Positions 17,542 through 27,555 of a stretch of DNA of 64,000 nt are shown piece by piece; position 1 is the stretch's first letter; each line of letters starts with the position of its first letter. The stretch covers positions 4,150,001-4,214,000 of the forward strand of contig AP019701.1 of NCBI GenBank assembly GCA_006738865.1, written 5' to 3'. A model generated the notes under the pieces. That model saw only the letters and a list, made by a program, of their open reading frames with translations. It searched no databases and was not told the DNA's origin. Made by a program: the position numbers and the translations under genes. This DNA is from Allostella sp. ATCC 35155. Lineage in GTDB: Bacteria > Pseudomonadota > Alphaproteobacteria > ATCC43930 > Allostellaceae.

Positions 17542-17838
17542 AAAGCACTTGGACCATTGTCCGGCTCCTGGCCGCCCTAGCGGAGCCGACGCGCCTCGGC
17601 GCCCGACATCCGGAACGGCGGCGAACACGGCATCTGCGAGCGGACGGATCGCCTGAACGCGGAGCCGGTCGCGCGTGGCCGGAGATGTGTGGGCGTGCTC
17701 GAGCCGGCCGCACGCGCCGTTGATCGGCGCGCCGCCCGGTGGGCCTGCTTCCGGCGCGTTCTTGATCTGCCGCAATGCGCCACGCGCCGGATTGATGCCG
17801 TGATGGTCCCTGCGGGCGTCAGGAAGGCTGCCGGATGA
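17542..17838 (+). pseudogene. Frameshifted ArsR-family regulator upstream of the permease
   Basis: In one frame 17542-17597 encodes the ArsR start of the winged helix, IVRLLAALAEPTRL. The homology then continues in the next frame from about 17599: NGGEHGICERTDRL, VGVLEPAARAVDRR, ARWACFRRVLDLPQ, matching the ArsR pattern of GEH-C-L, VLREAGLVxDRR, RWxxYRL. That frame ends at a TGA (17836-17838) overlapping the permease ATG as ATGA, the normal coupling within such operons. So a regulator gene of about 300 bp is present but broken near 17598 by a net +1 base. Either it has decayed or there is a sequencing error. The start codon is not clear. Confidence 0.7.
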
Positions 17839-18902
17839 GTGCGGAAAGCATCACGATCCACAACGACAATCCGAACAGCGTGCCGGCGTGGAAGTGGCTG
17901 GGCGGGTTGGGATTTGCCCTCGCGGCGTGGGGGTTCGCCTACAGCCAACTCGTGCCCGTTTCGGAATGGCTCGTGTCGCTGCTGCCGGTCGACCGGAAAA
18001 GCCATCTCGGCGAGGCGCTGGCCTTCTTCTTCTATGACACCCCCAAGGTGCTCATGCTGCTGGCGCTGATCGTATTCGCCATGGGCGTCGTCCGCAGTTA
18101 CTTCTCACCCGAAAAGACGCGCGCAATGCTCGCCGGAAGGCGGGAAGGCCTGGGCAATGTCATGGCTGCCGGCCTCGGGATTCTCACTCCCTTCTGCTCC
18201 TGCTCGGCGGTGCCGCTCTTCATCGGTTTCGTCTCCGCCGGCATTCCGCTCGGGGTGACCTTTTCGTTCCTGATCGCCGCACCGATGGTCAACGAAGTGG
18301 CGCTGGGACTTCTGTTCGGCCTCGTCGGCTGGAAGGTCGCGCTCACCTATCTCGGATTCGGGCTCGGCGTCGCCATCACCGCCGGCTGGGCAATCGGCCG
18401 GCTGAAGCTCGAAGGCTGGCTGCAGGACTGGGTGAAGGGCCTCCATGCCGGCGAGGCAACGGTGATTCCCGCCGAAGAGCTGACCTTCGTCGACCGTATC
18501 CGGTTCGGCCTCGACGCCGTCCGGGACATCGTCGGCAGGGTCTGGATCTGGATCGTGGCCGGCATTGCCGCCGGTGCGCTGATCCACGGCTATGTTCCAG
18601 CCGATCTGATGGTCGCCATCATGGGGGCGGATGCTTGGTGGTCGGTGCCCGCGGCGGTCCTCATCGGCATCCCGATGTACACCAACGCGGCCGGGGTCAT
18701 TCCGATCGTCGAGGCGCTGCTCGGCAAGGGAGCCGCGCTCGGCACGACGCTCGCCTTCATGATGTCCGTCATCGCCCTCTCGCTGCCGGAGATGATCATC
18801 CTGCGCAAGGTCCTGACGTTTCGCCTGATCGCGGTGTTCGTCGCCGTCGTCGGCTCGGGCATCCTCGCCGTCGGATTCCTGTTCAACATGCTTTTTCACT
18901 GA
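17835..18902 (+). CDS. COG0701 (ArsP/DUF318-type) permease
   Basis: 355 aa with about eight to ten hydrophobic helices. The family signature TPFCSCSAVPLF is near residue 118, followed by AAPMVNEVALG and, in the second half, GIPMYTNAAGVIPI and LSLPEMIILRKV. Related proteins include ArsP organoarsenical exporters and putative metal or thiol-linked permeases. It overlaps the broken ArsR gene by four bases and is followed 20 bases later by a mini-thioredoxin, the usual trio for this family. The transported substrate cannot be told; arsenic or another soft metal is a reasonable guess. Confidence 0.85.
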   Translation: MSAESITIHNDNPNSVPAWKWLGGLGFALAAWGFAYSQLVPVSEWLVSLLPVDRKSHLGEALAFFFYDTPKVLMLLALIVFAMGVVRSYFSPEKTRAMLAGRREGLGNVMAAGLGILTPFCSCSAVPLFIGFVSAGIPLGVTFSFLIAAPMVNEVALGLLFGLVGWKVALTYLGFGLGVAITAGWAIGRLKLEGWLQDWVKGLHAGEATVIPAEELTFVDRIRFGLDAVRDIVGRVWIWIVAGIAAGALIHGYVPADLMVAIMGADAWWSVPAAVLIGIPMYTNAAGVIPIVEALLGKGAALGTTLAFMMSVIALSLPEMIILRKVLTFRLIAVFVAVVGSGILAVGFLFNMLFH

Positions 18903-18922
18903 AGCAAGAGCGAGTGCATGAA

Positions 18923-19159
18923 ATGAGGCAGGTGAAGGTGCTCGGTCCCGGCTGCAAGCGCTGCGAGGCCACCGAGGCGATGGTGAAGAGCGCTGCGTCG
19001 AGGCTCGGGATCGACGTGGAGATCGAAAAGATCACCGACTATGCCGAGATCGCGAAGTTCGGGGTCGCATCGACGCCGGGCATCGTCATCGATGGCAAGG
19101 TCGTTCATGCGGGCGGATTGCCGAAGGAAACGGCCCTCGAGGCATGGCTGCGGACGTGA
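18923..19159 (+). CDS. Small thioredoxin-family protein partnered with the permease
   Basis: 78 aa. The active site GCKRC is at residues 10-14 (the first Cys of CxxC at 11), with the cis-Pro motif STPGIVIDG near 50-58. This is the mini-thioredoxin family (MTH895/TM0996-like) that travels with COG0701 permeases. It probably reduces a disulfide or delivers a thiol-bound substrate. ATG 18923 begins the conserved MRQVKVLGPG; a GTG three codons upstream is possible. No secretion signal is present, so it acts in the cytoplasm. Confidence 0.88.
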   Translation: MRQVKVLGPGCKRCEATEAMVKSAASRLGIDVEIEKITDYAEIAKFGVASTPGIVIDGKVVHAGGLPKETALEAWLRT

Positions 19160-19541
19160 TGCCAGAGAATACCCCGTAGGAGCGCGCCGCACGCTCGCAC
19201 GTCCCATCGGGCGGTCGGCGAACTCGGGCGCGCCGAGAGCGACGGGGCCATTGCCATCCCTGCCCTCGCCCCCACCCGCGGGTTCGGCCTTGCGGAGGAT
19301 GTCGTCAGGGTCGAAGGTGGCGTGATCGCGCAGCAGGATCCGGTCGGAACCGTCGGAGTTGCCGGGACGGCACGGCTGCCGTGCATCCTGCGGGGATCGG
19401 GCCCCGGAGCCACCGAAACGACGATCGCCCGCCGCGTGCGATCTCTACTATGCCAGTCTTGCCGCCACGCGCTCGCGGCGCCGGCTCGTTGTCTCGCTTC
19501 GGAGGGCGACCCGATCGACATCCGAGATACCAGGAGAAGTC
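19160..19541. other. 382-bp gap without a recognisable gene
   Basis: Both strands are open in places but give only low-complexity GC translations, with no family match that I can see. The last part supplies the ribosome-binding site CAGGAGAAG for the downstream binding-protein gene. It separates the permease/thioredoxin unit from that gene, so a promoter is expected here. Confidence 0.5.
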
Positions 19542-20510
19542 ATGACGACCAGACGCGCGTTTCTCGGTGCGGCAGCGGGCGCCCTCGTCCTCGCCGGCAG
19601 CGGCCTCGGGCCCGCCCTCGCCCGCGGGATGCCGCGGGAAGTCCGGATCGGATATCAGAAGGAAGGCATCCTCGCCGTCGTCAAGCAGCGGGGCGTGCTG
19701 GAGGCGCGGCTGGCGAAGCTCGGCGTCGGAAAGGTGCGCTGGGTCGCCTTCCCGTTCGGGCCGCCGATGCTGGAGGCGCTCGGCGCCGGGTCGATCGACA
19801 TCGCCAGCGTCGGCGACACGCCGCCGATCTTCGCCCAGAGCGCGGGCGCCCCCATCGTCTACATCGCCTGCGTGCCGGCGACGCAGAACGCCATCCTGGT
19901 GCGGGCGGATTCGCCCCTCCGCAGCGTCGCCGACCTGCGCGGCAGGACGGTCGCCGTCGCCCGCGGCTCCAGCTCGCACAACTTCGCCATGCAGGCCCTG
20001 GCCAAGGCCGGACTCGGCTTCGCGGACATCACGCCCACCTGGCTCGGCCCAGCCGATGCCCTCGCCGCCCTGACGCGCCGCGAGGTCGATGCCTGGACGG
20101 TGTGGGATCCCTATGTCGCCGTGGCGGAACTGCAGCACGGGGCACGGGCGATCGCGACGACCTCGGCCGACCATCCCGGCAACTCGTTCTACTTGGCGAA
20201 CCGTGGTTTCGCCGAGCGGCATGGTCGGCTCCTCACGGCGATCCTGGAGGAGCTGCGCACGACCTACCGCTGGGCCGACCGCAACCGGCGCCGGGTCGCG
20301 ACCGCGATCGCCGAGATCACGGGCGTCGACCGGGCCGCGCAGGAACGAACCATCGGCCGGTTGCGCATCGCGCTGAAGCCGATGGACGCGGCGGTCGTCG
20401 CCGAGCAGCAGGAGATCGCCGACGCCTTCCACGCGCTGAAGCTGATCCCGCACCCGATCCAGGTGCGGGACGCGGTCTGGAGCAAGCCGCGAGGCGCCCG
20501 CGCCCGGTAG
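19542..20510 (+). CDS. Orphan SsuA-like aliphatic sulfonate/taurine ABC substrate-binding protein
   Basis: 322 aa from ATG 19542, preceded by AGGAG. The N-terminus (TTRRAFLGAAAGALVLAGSG) resembles a Tat signal. The NMT1/SsuA-type core shows VRIGYQKEGILAVVKQRG, LEALGAGSIDIASVGDTPPIFA and the DPYVA ligand-lobe region. Such proteins bind sulfonates in the periplasm and deliver them to SsuBC. No permease or ATPase gene is adjacent, so it must use transporter parts encoded elsewhere or act alone. Confidence 0.85.
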   Translation: MTTRRAFLGAAAGALVLAGSGLGPALARGMPREVRIGYQKEGILAVVKQRGVLEARLAKLGVGKVRWVAFPFGPPMLEALGAGSIDIASVGDTPPIFAQSAGAPIVYIACVPATQNAILVRADSPLRSVADLRGRTVAVARGSSSHNFAMQALAKAGLGFADITPTWLGPADALAALTRREVDAWTVWDPYVAVAELQHGARAIATTSADHPGNSFYLANRGFAERHGRLLTAILEELRTTYRWADRNRRRVATAIAEITGVDRAAQERTIGRLRIALKPMDAAVVAEQQEIADAFHALKLIPHPIQVRDAVWSKPRGARAR

Positions 20511-20643
20511 CGCGCGGCTGGTCGCGGGACCGGATCTCTCGGCGCCGCCGCCGCGCCGGCTATCGACCCGGGGCCGCGACGGGCCGATACTCCACCCCTC
20601 GGAGAGCCGCGGCCTGCGGACAACTGCACGGGGAGAATCGGAC

Positions 20644-21693
20644 ATGCGTATCTGCGTCGCCGGCGCCGGCGCCGTCGGCGGGGTGCTGGCGTTCCGGCTG
20701 GCCGAGGCCGGCCACGACGTCTCGGTGATCGCGCGGGGGGCCCATCTCGCAGCGATCCGGCGGGACGGCCTCGGCCATCTCGGCAGCGACGGCGTGCTGC
20801 GGCGGACGGCCGGGGTACGCGCCGTCGAGCGGGCCGGCGATGCCGGCGCGCAGGATCTCGTCGTGCTCGCCATGAAGGCGCACCAGATTCCGGCCATCGC
20901 CCCCGACCTGCCGGCCCTGTTCGCGGATGAGACACCGGTCGTCGCGCTGCAGAACGGCATTCCCTGGTGGTATTTCCAGGGCCATGGCGGAGGGCTGGAG
21001 GGTACCCGGCTGGAGACGGTCGACCCCGACGGCATCGTTTCTCGCCACATCGACGCGCGGCGCGTCGTCGGCAGCGTCGCCTGGGGTGCCTACGACGTGC
21101 CGCAGCCGGGCGTCGTCCGCGGCGGCGACACGCCGCGCGACCGCTTTCCGCTGGGCGAGCCGGACGGCACCGCTTCAGAGCGGGTGGCGGCGATCGCCCG
21201 GGTCTTCGAGGATGCCGGCATCCGCGCCCCGGTGCTGCCGGACATCCGCGCCGAGAAATGGTTCAAGGCCTGGGGCAATGCCGCCCTCAACCCGGTCGGC
21301 GCGCTGGCCCACGCCTCGCTCGGCCAGATGCACGACTTCCCGCCGGCCAACGTGCTGGCCCGCGACCTGATGGCCGAGGTCGAGGCGGTGGCGCGCAGCG
21401 TCGGGGTGACCTTTCCCGTCTCCCTCGGGGAGCGGCTGGCGAGTTCCGGCGCCCTCGGCGCGGCGCGGACCTCCACCCACCAGGATGTCGAGGCCGGCCG
21501 CCGCCTCGAGGTCGACGCCCTGGTCGGCGTCGTCGGCGAGATCGGCCGCCTGACGGGAACGCCGACGCCCAAGCTGGACGCCCTCCATGCCTGCTGCCTG
21601 CTGCTCGACCACGTCATGGCGACGGGCGGCGTCCGCATCGCGACCCTGCCGCTGGACGGGACTGCCCCGCCTACCGACCGCCCGACACGTTGA
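20644..21693 (+). CDS. 2-dehydropantoate 2-reductase-family protein (PanE/ApbA-like)
   Basis: 349 aa, slightly longer than PanE (about 300). The NADP-binding GAGAVGG is at residues 7-13, and the C-terminal helical domain carries KWFKAWGNAALNPVGALA with the conserved Lys and Asn of the family. It reduces ketopantoate in pantothenate synthesis, or a similar 2-keto acid; the family has many paralogues, so the substrate is uncertain. RBS GGGAGAA precedes the ATG. The last 23 bases overlap the 3' end of the convergent SDR gene. Confidence 0.85.
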   Translation: MRICVAGAGAVGGVLAFRLAEAGHDVSVIARGAHLAAIRRDGLGHLGSDGVLRRTAGVRAVERAGDAGAQDLVVLAMKAHQIPAIAPDLPALFADETPVVALQNGIPWWYFQGHGGGLEGTRLETVDPDGIVSRHIDARRVVGSVAWGAYDVPQPGVVRGGDTPRDRFPLGEPDGTASERVAAIARVFEDAGIRAPVLPDIRAEKWFKAWGNAALNPVGALAHASLGQMHDFPPANVLARDLMAEVEAVARSVGVTFPVSLGERLASSGALGAARTSTHQDVEAGRRLEVDALVGVVGEIGRLTGTPTPKLDALHACCLLLDHVMATGGVRIATLPLDGTAPPTDRPTR

Positions 21694-22423
21694 TCAGTTC
21701 TCCCGTGATCCAGCGCGCGGCGTCCGAGGCGAGGAAGACCGCCACCGGCGCGATGTCGTCCGGCTGCCCATAGCGGCCGAGCGGCGTCTGGCTGACGAGG
21801 CTCGCCTCGTACTCGCCGCCGATCAGCCCCGCCTCGTGCACGCCCTCGGTCTCGACCGCGCCCGGCTTGATCGCATTGACGCGGATGCCGCGCGGGCCGA
21901 GTTCCTTGGCGAGCACCTGGGTCAGCGCATCGACGGCGCTCTTGGAGGCCGAATAGATCGCCGTGTTCGCCGCCCGGCGGTGCGCGGCGATCGAGCCGAT
22001 GTTGATCACGGTCCCGCCCTCCGGCGGGAACCGGGCGACGACGGCCTGCGTCAACAGAAGCAGGCCGAGGACGTTGACGTCGAAATGGCGGCGGAACTCG
22101 TCGGCCGTGATCGCTTCGAGCGGGTCGAAGCGGAACACGCCGGCATTGTTGACGAGGATGTCGACCCGGCCGAATCGCGCGACGGCGGCATCGGCGAGCG
22201 CCGCCGCCTCGGCACCACCCGAGATGTCGGCGCGGACCGCATGCGCGGAGCCGCCGGCCTCGCCGATCGCGCGCACGACCCGTCCGGCACCCTCGGCGTC
22301 GCTCGCATAGTTGACGACGACGTCGGCACCCGCCGTGGCCATGGCGCGCGCGATGCCCGCGCCGATGCCCTTCGAGGCCCCGGTGACGATCGCGACCTTC
22401 CCCTGCAGAACCCCCGCACGCAT
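21671..22423 (-). CDS. SDR-family oxidoreductase at the end of the importer 1 operon
   Basis: 250 aa. Rossmann motif TGASKGIG (near residue 14), NNAGV (near 90), catalytic Ser (NIGSIAAHR) and YSASK (near 155), and the C-terminal ITGELINVSGG typical of FabG-like SDRs. It is the last gene of a minus-strand run that begins with an ABC binding protein and includes a flavin monooxygenase and a VOC protein, so it probably oxidises or reduces an intermediate of the imported compound. It starts 64 bases after the VOC gene. Confidence 0.88.
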   Translation of the reverse strand: MRAGVLQGKVAIVTGASKGIGAGIARAMATAGADVVVNYASDAEGAGRVVRAIGEAGGSAHAVRADISGGAEAAALADAAVARFGRVDILVNNAGVFRFDPLEAITADEFRRHFDVNVLGLLLLTQAVVARFPPEGGTVINIGSIAAHRRAANTAIYSASKSAVDALTQVLAKELGPRGIRVNAIKPGAVETEGVHEAGLIGGEYEASLVSQTPLGRYGQPDDIAPVAVFLASDAARWITGELINVSGGR

Positions 22424-22487
22424 TCGCCCGACCCCATCTGTTCCGTGGCAAGGATGCACGTCTCCTGCCACGGATCGGCCGTGGCGG

Positions 22488-22931
22488 CTATCCGGCCATG
22501 CGCCCCGGTCCGATGAACTCGACCATGTTGCCGTCGGGATCCTTGACGAAGAGCTGGCGCATGCCGGTCGGCGAGCTGCGGAGCTCGTCGACCTTGAGGC
22601 CGGCCCGCAGCAGGGCCGCGTGGACCTGGTCGGCGTCCTCGACCGCCAGCGCGAAGTGCGGGTAGCGCACCTCGAAGCCGAGCCGCTCGTCGTCGGGACG
22701 GCGCAGGTCGGGATTGACGATGAGGTGCAGCTCGAGCCCGCAACCGAGCGCGTACCAGGAGCCCGGAAAGCCGAAATCGGGCCGCGGCAGCTTCGCGAGC
22801 CCGATCGCATCGCCGTAGAAGCGGTCGGCCGCCGCGATGTCGGTGACCGTGACGGAGACGTGCGCGAAATGCGGCCGGCCGCCGACGACCGATCCGGCCG
22901 CCGGTCCTGCCTGCTGTGACGTGACTGCCAT
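22488..22931 (-). CDS. VOC-superfamily protein (glyoxalase/extradiol dioxygenase fold)
   Basis: 147 aa. Two beta-alpha-beta-beta-beta modules are visible: HFAHVSVTVTDIAAADRFYGDAIGL (residues 21-45) and HFALAVEDADQVHAALLRAG, closing with VKDPDGNMVEFIG. His in each half and the terminal Glu could bind a metal. Members include glyoxalases, epimerases and ring-cleaving dioxygenases. A strong GGAGGAAGG precedes the start. It is 16 bases downstream of the importer ATPase, so it is very likely in that operon. Confidence 0.88.
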   Translation of the reverse strand: MAVTSQQAGPAAGSVVGGRPHFAHVSVTVTDIAAADRFYGDAIGLAKLPRPDFGFPGSWYALGCGLELHLIVNPDLRRPDDERLGFEVRYPHFALAVEDADQVHAALLRAGLKVDELRSSPTGMRQLFVKDPDGNMVEFIGPGRMAG

Positions 22932-22947
22932 GGCCTTCCTCCCAGAT

Positions 22948-24549
<1,602 letters not shown>

Positions 24550-24553
24550 GGCG

Positions 24554-25378
24554 TCAGGCCGTGAGGCGCGGATTGAGGGCGTCGCCGAGCCCGTCGCCGA
24601 CGAGATTGATCGAGAGGACCGTCAGGAAGATGGCGACGCCGGGGAAGGTGCACATCCACCAGGCGTCACGGATGAGGTTGCGCGAGGCGCCGATCATGTA
24701 GCCCCAGCTCATCAGGTCCGGGTCGCCGAGGCCGAGGAAGCTGAGGGAGGATTCGAGCAGGATCGCCGTCGCCACCATCAGCGAGGCGGTGACGATGACC
24801 GGCCCGATCGCGTTGGGCAGGATCTGGCGGAAGATGATCCGCCAGGTCGGTTCGCCGAGCACGAGGGCGGCCTGGACGAACTCGGCCTGGCGCAGCGACA
24901 GGAACTGGCCGCGCACGAGCCGCGCCACGCCGGGCCAGCTCACCACCGCGATCGCCACCACGATCGACAGGATCGACGGGCTGAAGAGCGCGACCAGCAC
25001 GACCGCCAGCAGGAAGCTCGGGATCGTCTGGAAGAACTCGGTCGCCCGCATCACCACCTCGTCGACCGCGCCGCCGCAATAGCCGGCGAACGCGCCGAGG
25101 AGGATGCCGAGGCCGGTCGCCGCGACGGTCGCGACCAGGGCCAGCATCAGCGAGACGCGCGCGCCGTGCGCGATGCCGGCCGCGATGTCGCGCCCCAGCA
25201 TGTCGGTGCCCAGCAGGTACGGGCCCTCCAGGGGGCGGAGGTAGGGCTCGCCCACCATCTCCCACGGGCTGGTGGGGAAGATCAGCGGTGCCGTGGCCGC
25301 CAGCAGCACCATCGCCGCCAGGATCGCCAGCCCGACGCAGGCGGCAAGGTTGGTGCGGAAGCGCTGGAAGGCCGTCAT
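24554..25378 (-). CDS. Importer 1 permease, DppC/OppC type
   Basis: 274 aa with six membrane helices. The start ATG (25378) overlaps the stop of the DppB-type gene by four bases. The DppC N-terminal helix (LAACVGLAILAAMVLLAATAPLI), the HPLGTD-like YLLGTDMLGRD, and the EAA-loop region RQILPNAIGPVIV followed by SLSFLGLGDP are all present. It forms the membrane channel with the DppB-type subunit. A longer open frame runs upstream through the other permease but is out of frame with it. Confidence 0.92.
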   Translation of the reverse strand: MTAFQRFRTNLAACVGLAILAAMVLLAATAPLIFPTSPWEMVGEPYLRPLEGPYLLGTDMLGRDIAAGIAHGARVSLMLALVATVAATGLGILLGAFAGYCGGAVDEVVMRATEFFQTIPSFLLAVVLVALFSPSILSIVVAIAVVSWPGVARLVRGQFLSLRQAEFVQAALVLGEPTWRIIFRQILPNAIGPVIVTASLMVATAILLESSLSFLGLGDPDLMSWGYMIGASRNLIRDAWWMCTFPGVAIFLTVLSINLVGDGLGDALNPRLTA

Positions 25379-26343
25379 GCCGGCCGCGCCCGCGGGTCGA
25401 CCAGGACGTAGATCACGTCGGTCGCCAGATTGATCAGCACCACCGCCGTCGAGGTGACGAGGAAGATGCCGAGCAGCAGGTTGTAGTCGCGCTGCAGCAC
25501 CGCCTCGAAGGCGAGGCGCCCGATGCCGGGCCAGGCGAAGACCGTCTCGACCAGGATCGAGCCGCCGACGATCTGGCCGGCCTGGACGCCCGCCATGGTG
25601 AGGACCGGCAGGAAGGCGTTGCGCAGCATGTGCCGGCGCCAGACGCGGCCGATGGTGGCGCCCTTGGCCCGGGCCGTCGCGACGAAATCGAGCGGCCGCA
25701 CCTCCAGCAGCGAGGCGCGCATCAGGCGCGCGAAGATCGCCATGTAGAAGAGGCCGAGGGTTAGCGCCGGCAGCACGAGGTGGTGGAGCACGTCCGCGAT
25801 CTTCGCGAACTCGCCCCGGACCGGCATGATCGAGCGCATGCCGAAGGCCGGCAGCCATTCCAGCTGGATCGAGAAGACGATGATCCCCATGAGCCCGATC
25901 CAGAAAATCGGCGTCGCGTAGAAGGCGAGCGACACCACCGACACCAGCCAGTCGACGACGCCGCGGTAGCGGGCCGCGAGATAGCCGAGCAGCACGCCCA
26001 GCGTGAGCGACAGGACGAAGGCCGACAGCGCCAGCAGCAGCGTCGCCGGCAACCGCTCGCCGATGAGCTCGGCGTTCGGCCGCTTCTGCCGGTAGGAGAA
26101 GCCGAGATCGAACTGGAGCACGTTGCCGAGATAGGTCGCGAGCTGCGTCGGCATCGGCTGGTCGAGGCCATAGGCGCGGCGGACGTCGGCGATGAACTGC
26201 TCGTCGGACGCCCCGGACTCCCCCGCCATGATCATCGCCGGGTCGCCGGGCGCCAGGCGCAGGATCACGAAGTTGAAGACGACGACCAGCAGCACGACCA
26301 GCACGCCGTTGGCGAGACGCCGGAGGATGTAGCGCAGCCGCAT
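25375..26343 (-). CDS. Importer 1 permease, DppB/OppB type
   Basis: 322 aa. It begins with the family helix YILRRLANGVLVVLLVVVFNFVILRLAPGDPA and has LGFSYRQ, RLPATLLLAL, the EAA-type loop (RRHMLRNAFLPVLTMAG) and GSILVETVFAWPGIG. It partners the DppC-type subunit. It follows the flavin monooxygenase gene by 18 bases, so that enzyme lies inside the transporter operon. Confidence 0.93.
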   Translation of the reverse strand: MRLRYILRRLANGVLVVLLVVVFNFVILRLAPGDPAMIMAGESGASDEQFIADVRRAYGLDQPMPTQLATYLGNVLQFDLGFSYRQKRPNAELIGERLPATLLLALSAFVLSLTLGVLLGYLAARYRGVVDWLVSVVSLAFYATPIFWIGLMGIIVFSIQLEWLPAFGMRSIMPVRGEFAKIADVLHHLVLPALTLGLFYMAIFARLMRASLLEVRPLDFVATARAKGATIGRVWRRHMLRNAFLPVLTMAGVQAGQIVGGSILVETVFAWPGIGRLAFEAVLQRDYNLLLGIFLVTSTAVVLINLATDVIYVLVDPRARPA

Positions 26344-26361
26344 CGGCCCGGGCGCCCGCCG

Positions 26362-27525
26362 CTATCCCGTCTTGCCGGCCTGCCCGACGCGGGCGAGGTC
26401 GACGCCGTCCGGCACATAGTTCGAGGCGACCGTGCGGATGTTCTTCACCCACTCCGACCGGTTCATCGCCCACAATGCCATGTAGCGCGGCAGGGTCGGC
26501 CAGTAGCTGAGCTTGCCGTAGAGGTTCGAGACCATCTGGATGCGGTCGACGATCGGTCGCTCGCGCTCCTCCCAGCGGTTGAGGCCCGCCTCCAGGTCGT
26601 CGGTGCGGCTGACGTTCTCCGCCAGGCTGATCCCGTCCATCAGCGCGGTGCCGCCGCCCTGGCCGAGGTTGGCCGACATGGCGTGCGCGGCATCGCCCAG
26701 CAGCGCCACCTTGCCGATGTGCCAGCGTTCGAGCTTGACCTGCTCGAACGGGGTCCAGCGCAGCGGGTTGACGATGCGCCGCAGGACGGGCGCGATGGCC
26801 GGAAACGAACGGCACCAGGCGTCGAGGTTCGGCGGCTCTTCCGTCCCCTCTGGGTCGTCGTCGACCGTCATCAGCGCGAGATAGGTCTCGTTCGCGGTGA
26901 TGGGGGCATAGAAGACGCGGCGAACGCCCGACCAGTATTCCGCATAGGTATCCTCGGGAAGATCCCGGTCGGTCGGCAGGCGCGGCACGATGGCCCGGAT
27001 GGCGCCGCAGTTGAGCGAGGTGATGCGGCCGGGGAAGCCAACGCTCTCGCGCGTCTTGGAGTAGACGCCGTCGGCGCCGATGACGAGGTCGCCGCGCCGC
27101 TCGCTGCCGTCGGCGAGGCGGACGGTACCGTTCGGCTCGGCGGCCACGACCTCCGAGCCGGTGAAGACCTCCGCCCCTGCCTTCACGGCCACGTTGCGGA
27201 GCGCGAGCACGAGCCGCTCGCGCGCCACCACATGGATGCGCAGGCCGGATTCGGGCGGCCAGTGATACCGGCCGACCGTGCGGTTGCGGTGGTCGCGCGT
27301 CTCGCGGCGATAGAAGCGAATGCCGCCGTCGAGGGTCTCTTCGTAGGCGCCGACCGCCTCCAGGACGCGCAACCCGTTCTCGCCGATATAGATGCCCGAG
27401 CCGGTCGCCCGAATGACGGGCGCCCGCTCGTGCACCTCGACCGACCAGCCGCGCTGGGCGAGACCGGCGGCCGCCGTGAGGCCGCCGATCCCCGCCCCGG
27501 CAATGACGGCATGCCGCCGCTTCAT
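26362..27525 (-). CDS. FAD-dependent aromatic-type monooxygenase embedded in importer 1 operon
   Basis: 387 aa, typical for group A flavoprotein hydroxylases. FAD-binding GAGIGG (9-14), the DG-type motif GDLVIGADGVYSKTR (near 145-160) and GDAAHAMSANLGQGG (near 275) are complete, as in salicylate, 3-hydroxybenzoate and 6-hydroxynicotinate hydroxylases. Reaction: NAD(P)H and O2-dependent hydroxylation, probably of an aromatic or heteroaromatic ring. It lies between the binding-protein and permease genes, so its substrate is probably what the importer brings in. GGAGGAG precedes the ATG. Confidence 0.87.
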   Translation of the reverse strand: MKRRHAVIAGAGIGGLTAAAGLAQRGWSVEVHERAPVIRATGSGIYIGENGLRVLEAVGAYEETLDGGIRFYRRETRDHRNRTVGRYHWPPESGLRIHVVARERLVLALRNVAVKAGAEVFTGSEVVAAEPNGTVRLADGSERRGDLVIGADGVYSKTRESVGFPGRITSLNCGAIRAIVPRLPTDRDLPEDTYAEYWSGVRRVFYAPITANETYLALMTVDDDPEGTEEPPNLDAWCRSFPAIAPVLRRIVNPLRWTPFEQVKLERWHIGKVALLGDAAHAMSANLGQGGGTALMDGISLAENVSRTDDLEAGLNRWEERERPIVDRIQMVSNLYGKLSYWPTLPRYMALWAMNRSEWVKNIRTVASNYVPDGVDLARVGQAGKTG

Positions 27526-27555
27526 GCCGCTCCTCCCTTCCCGCTCCCGCGAGCC

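Noticed and set aside
17401-18000. Possible integrated element at the tRNA-Ser 3' end.
   Set aside because: No integrase gene and no second copy of the tRNA 3' end found in the following sequence.
19160-19541. Open frames on both strands that could be a gene before the SsuA-like protein.
   Set aside because: Translations are compositionally biased and show no recognisable domain; the good ribosome-binding site belongs to the start at 19542.
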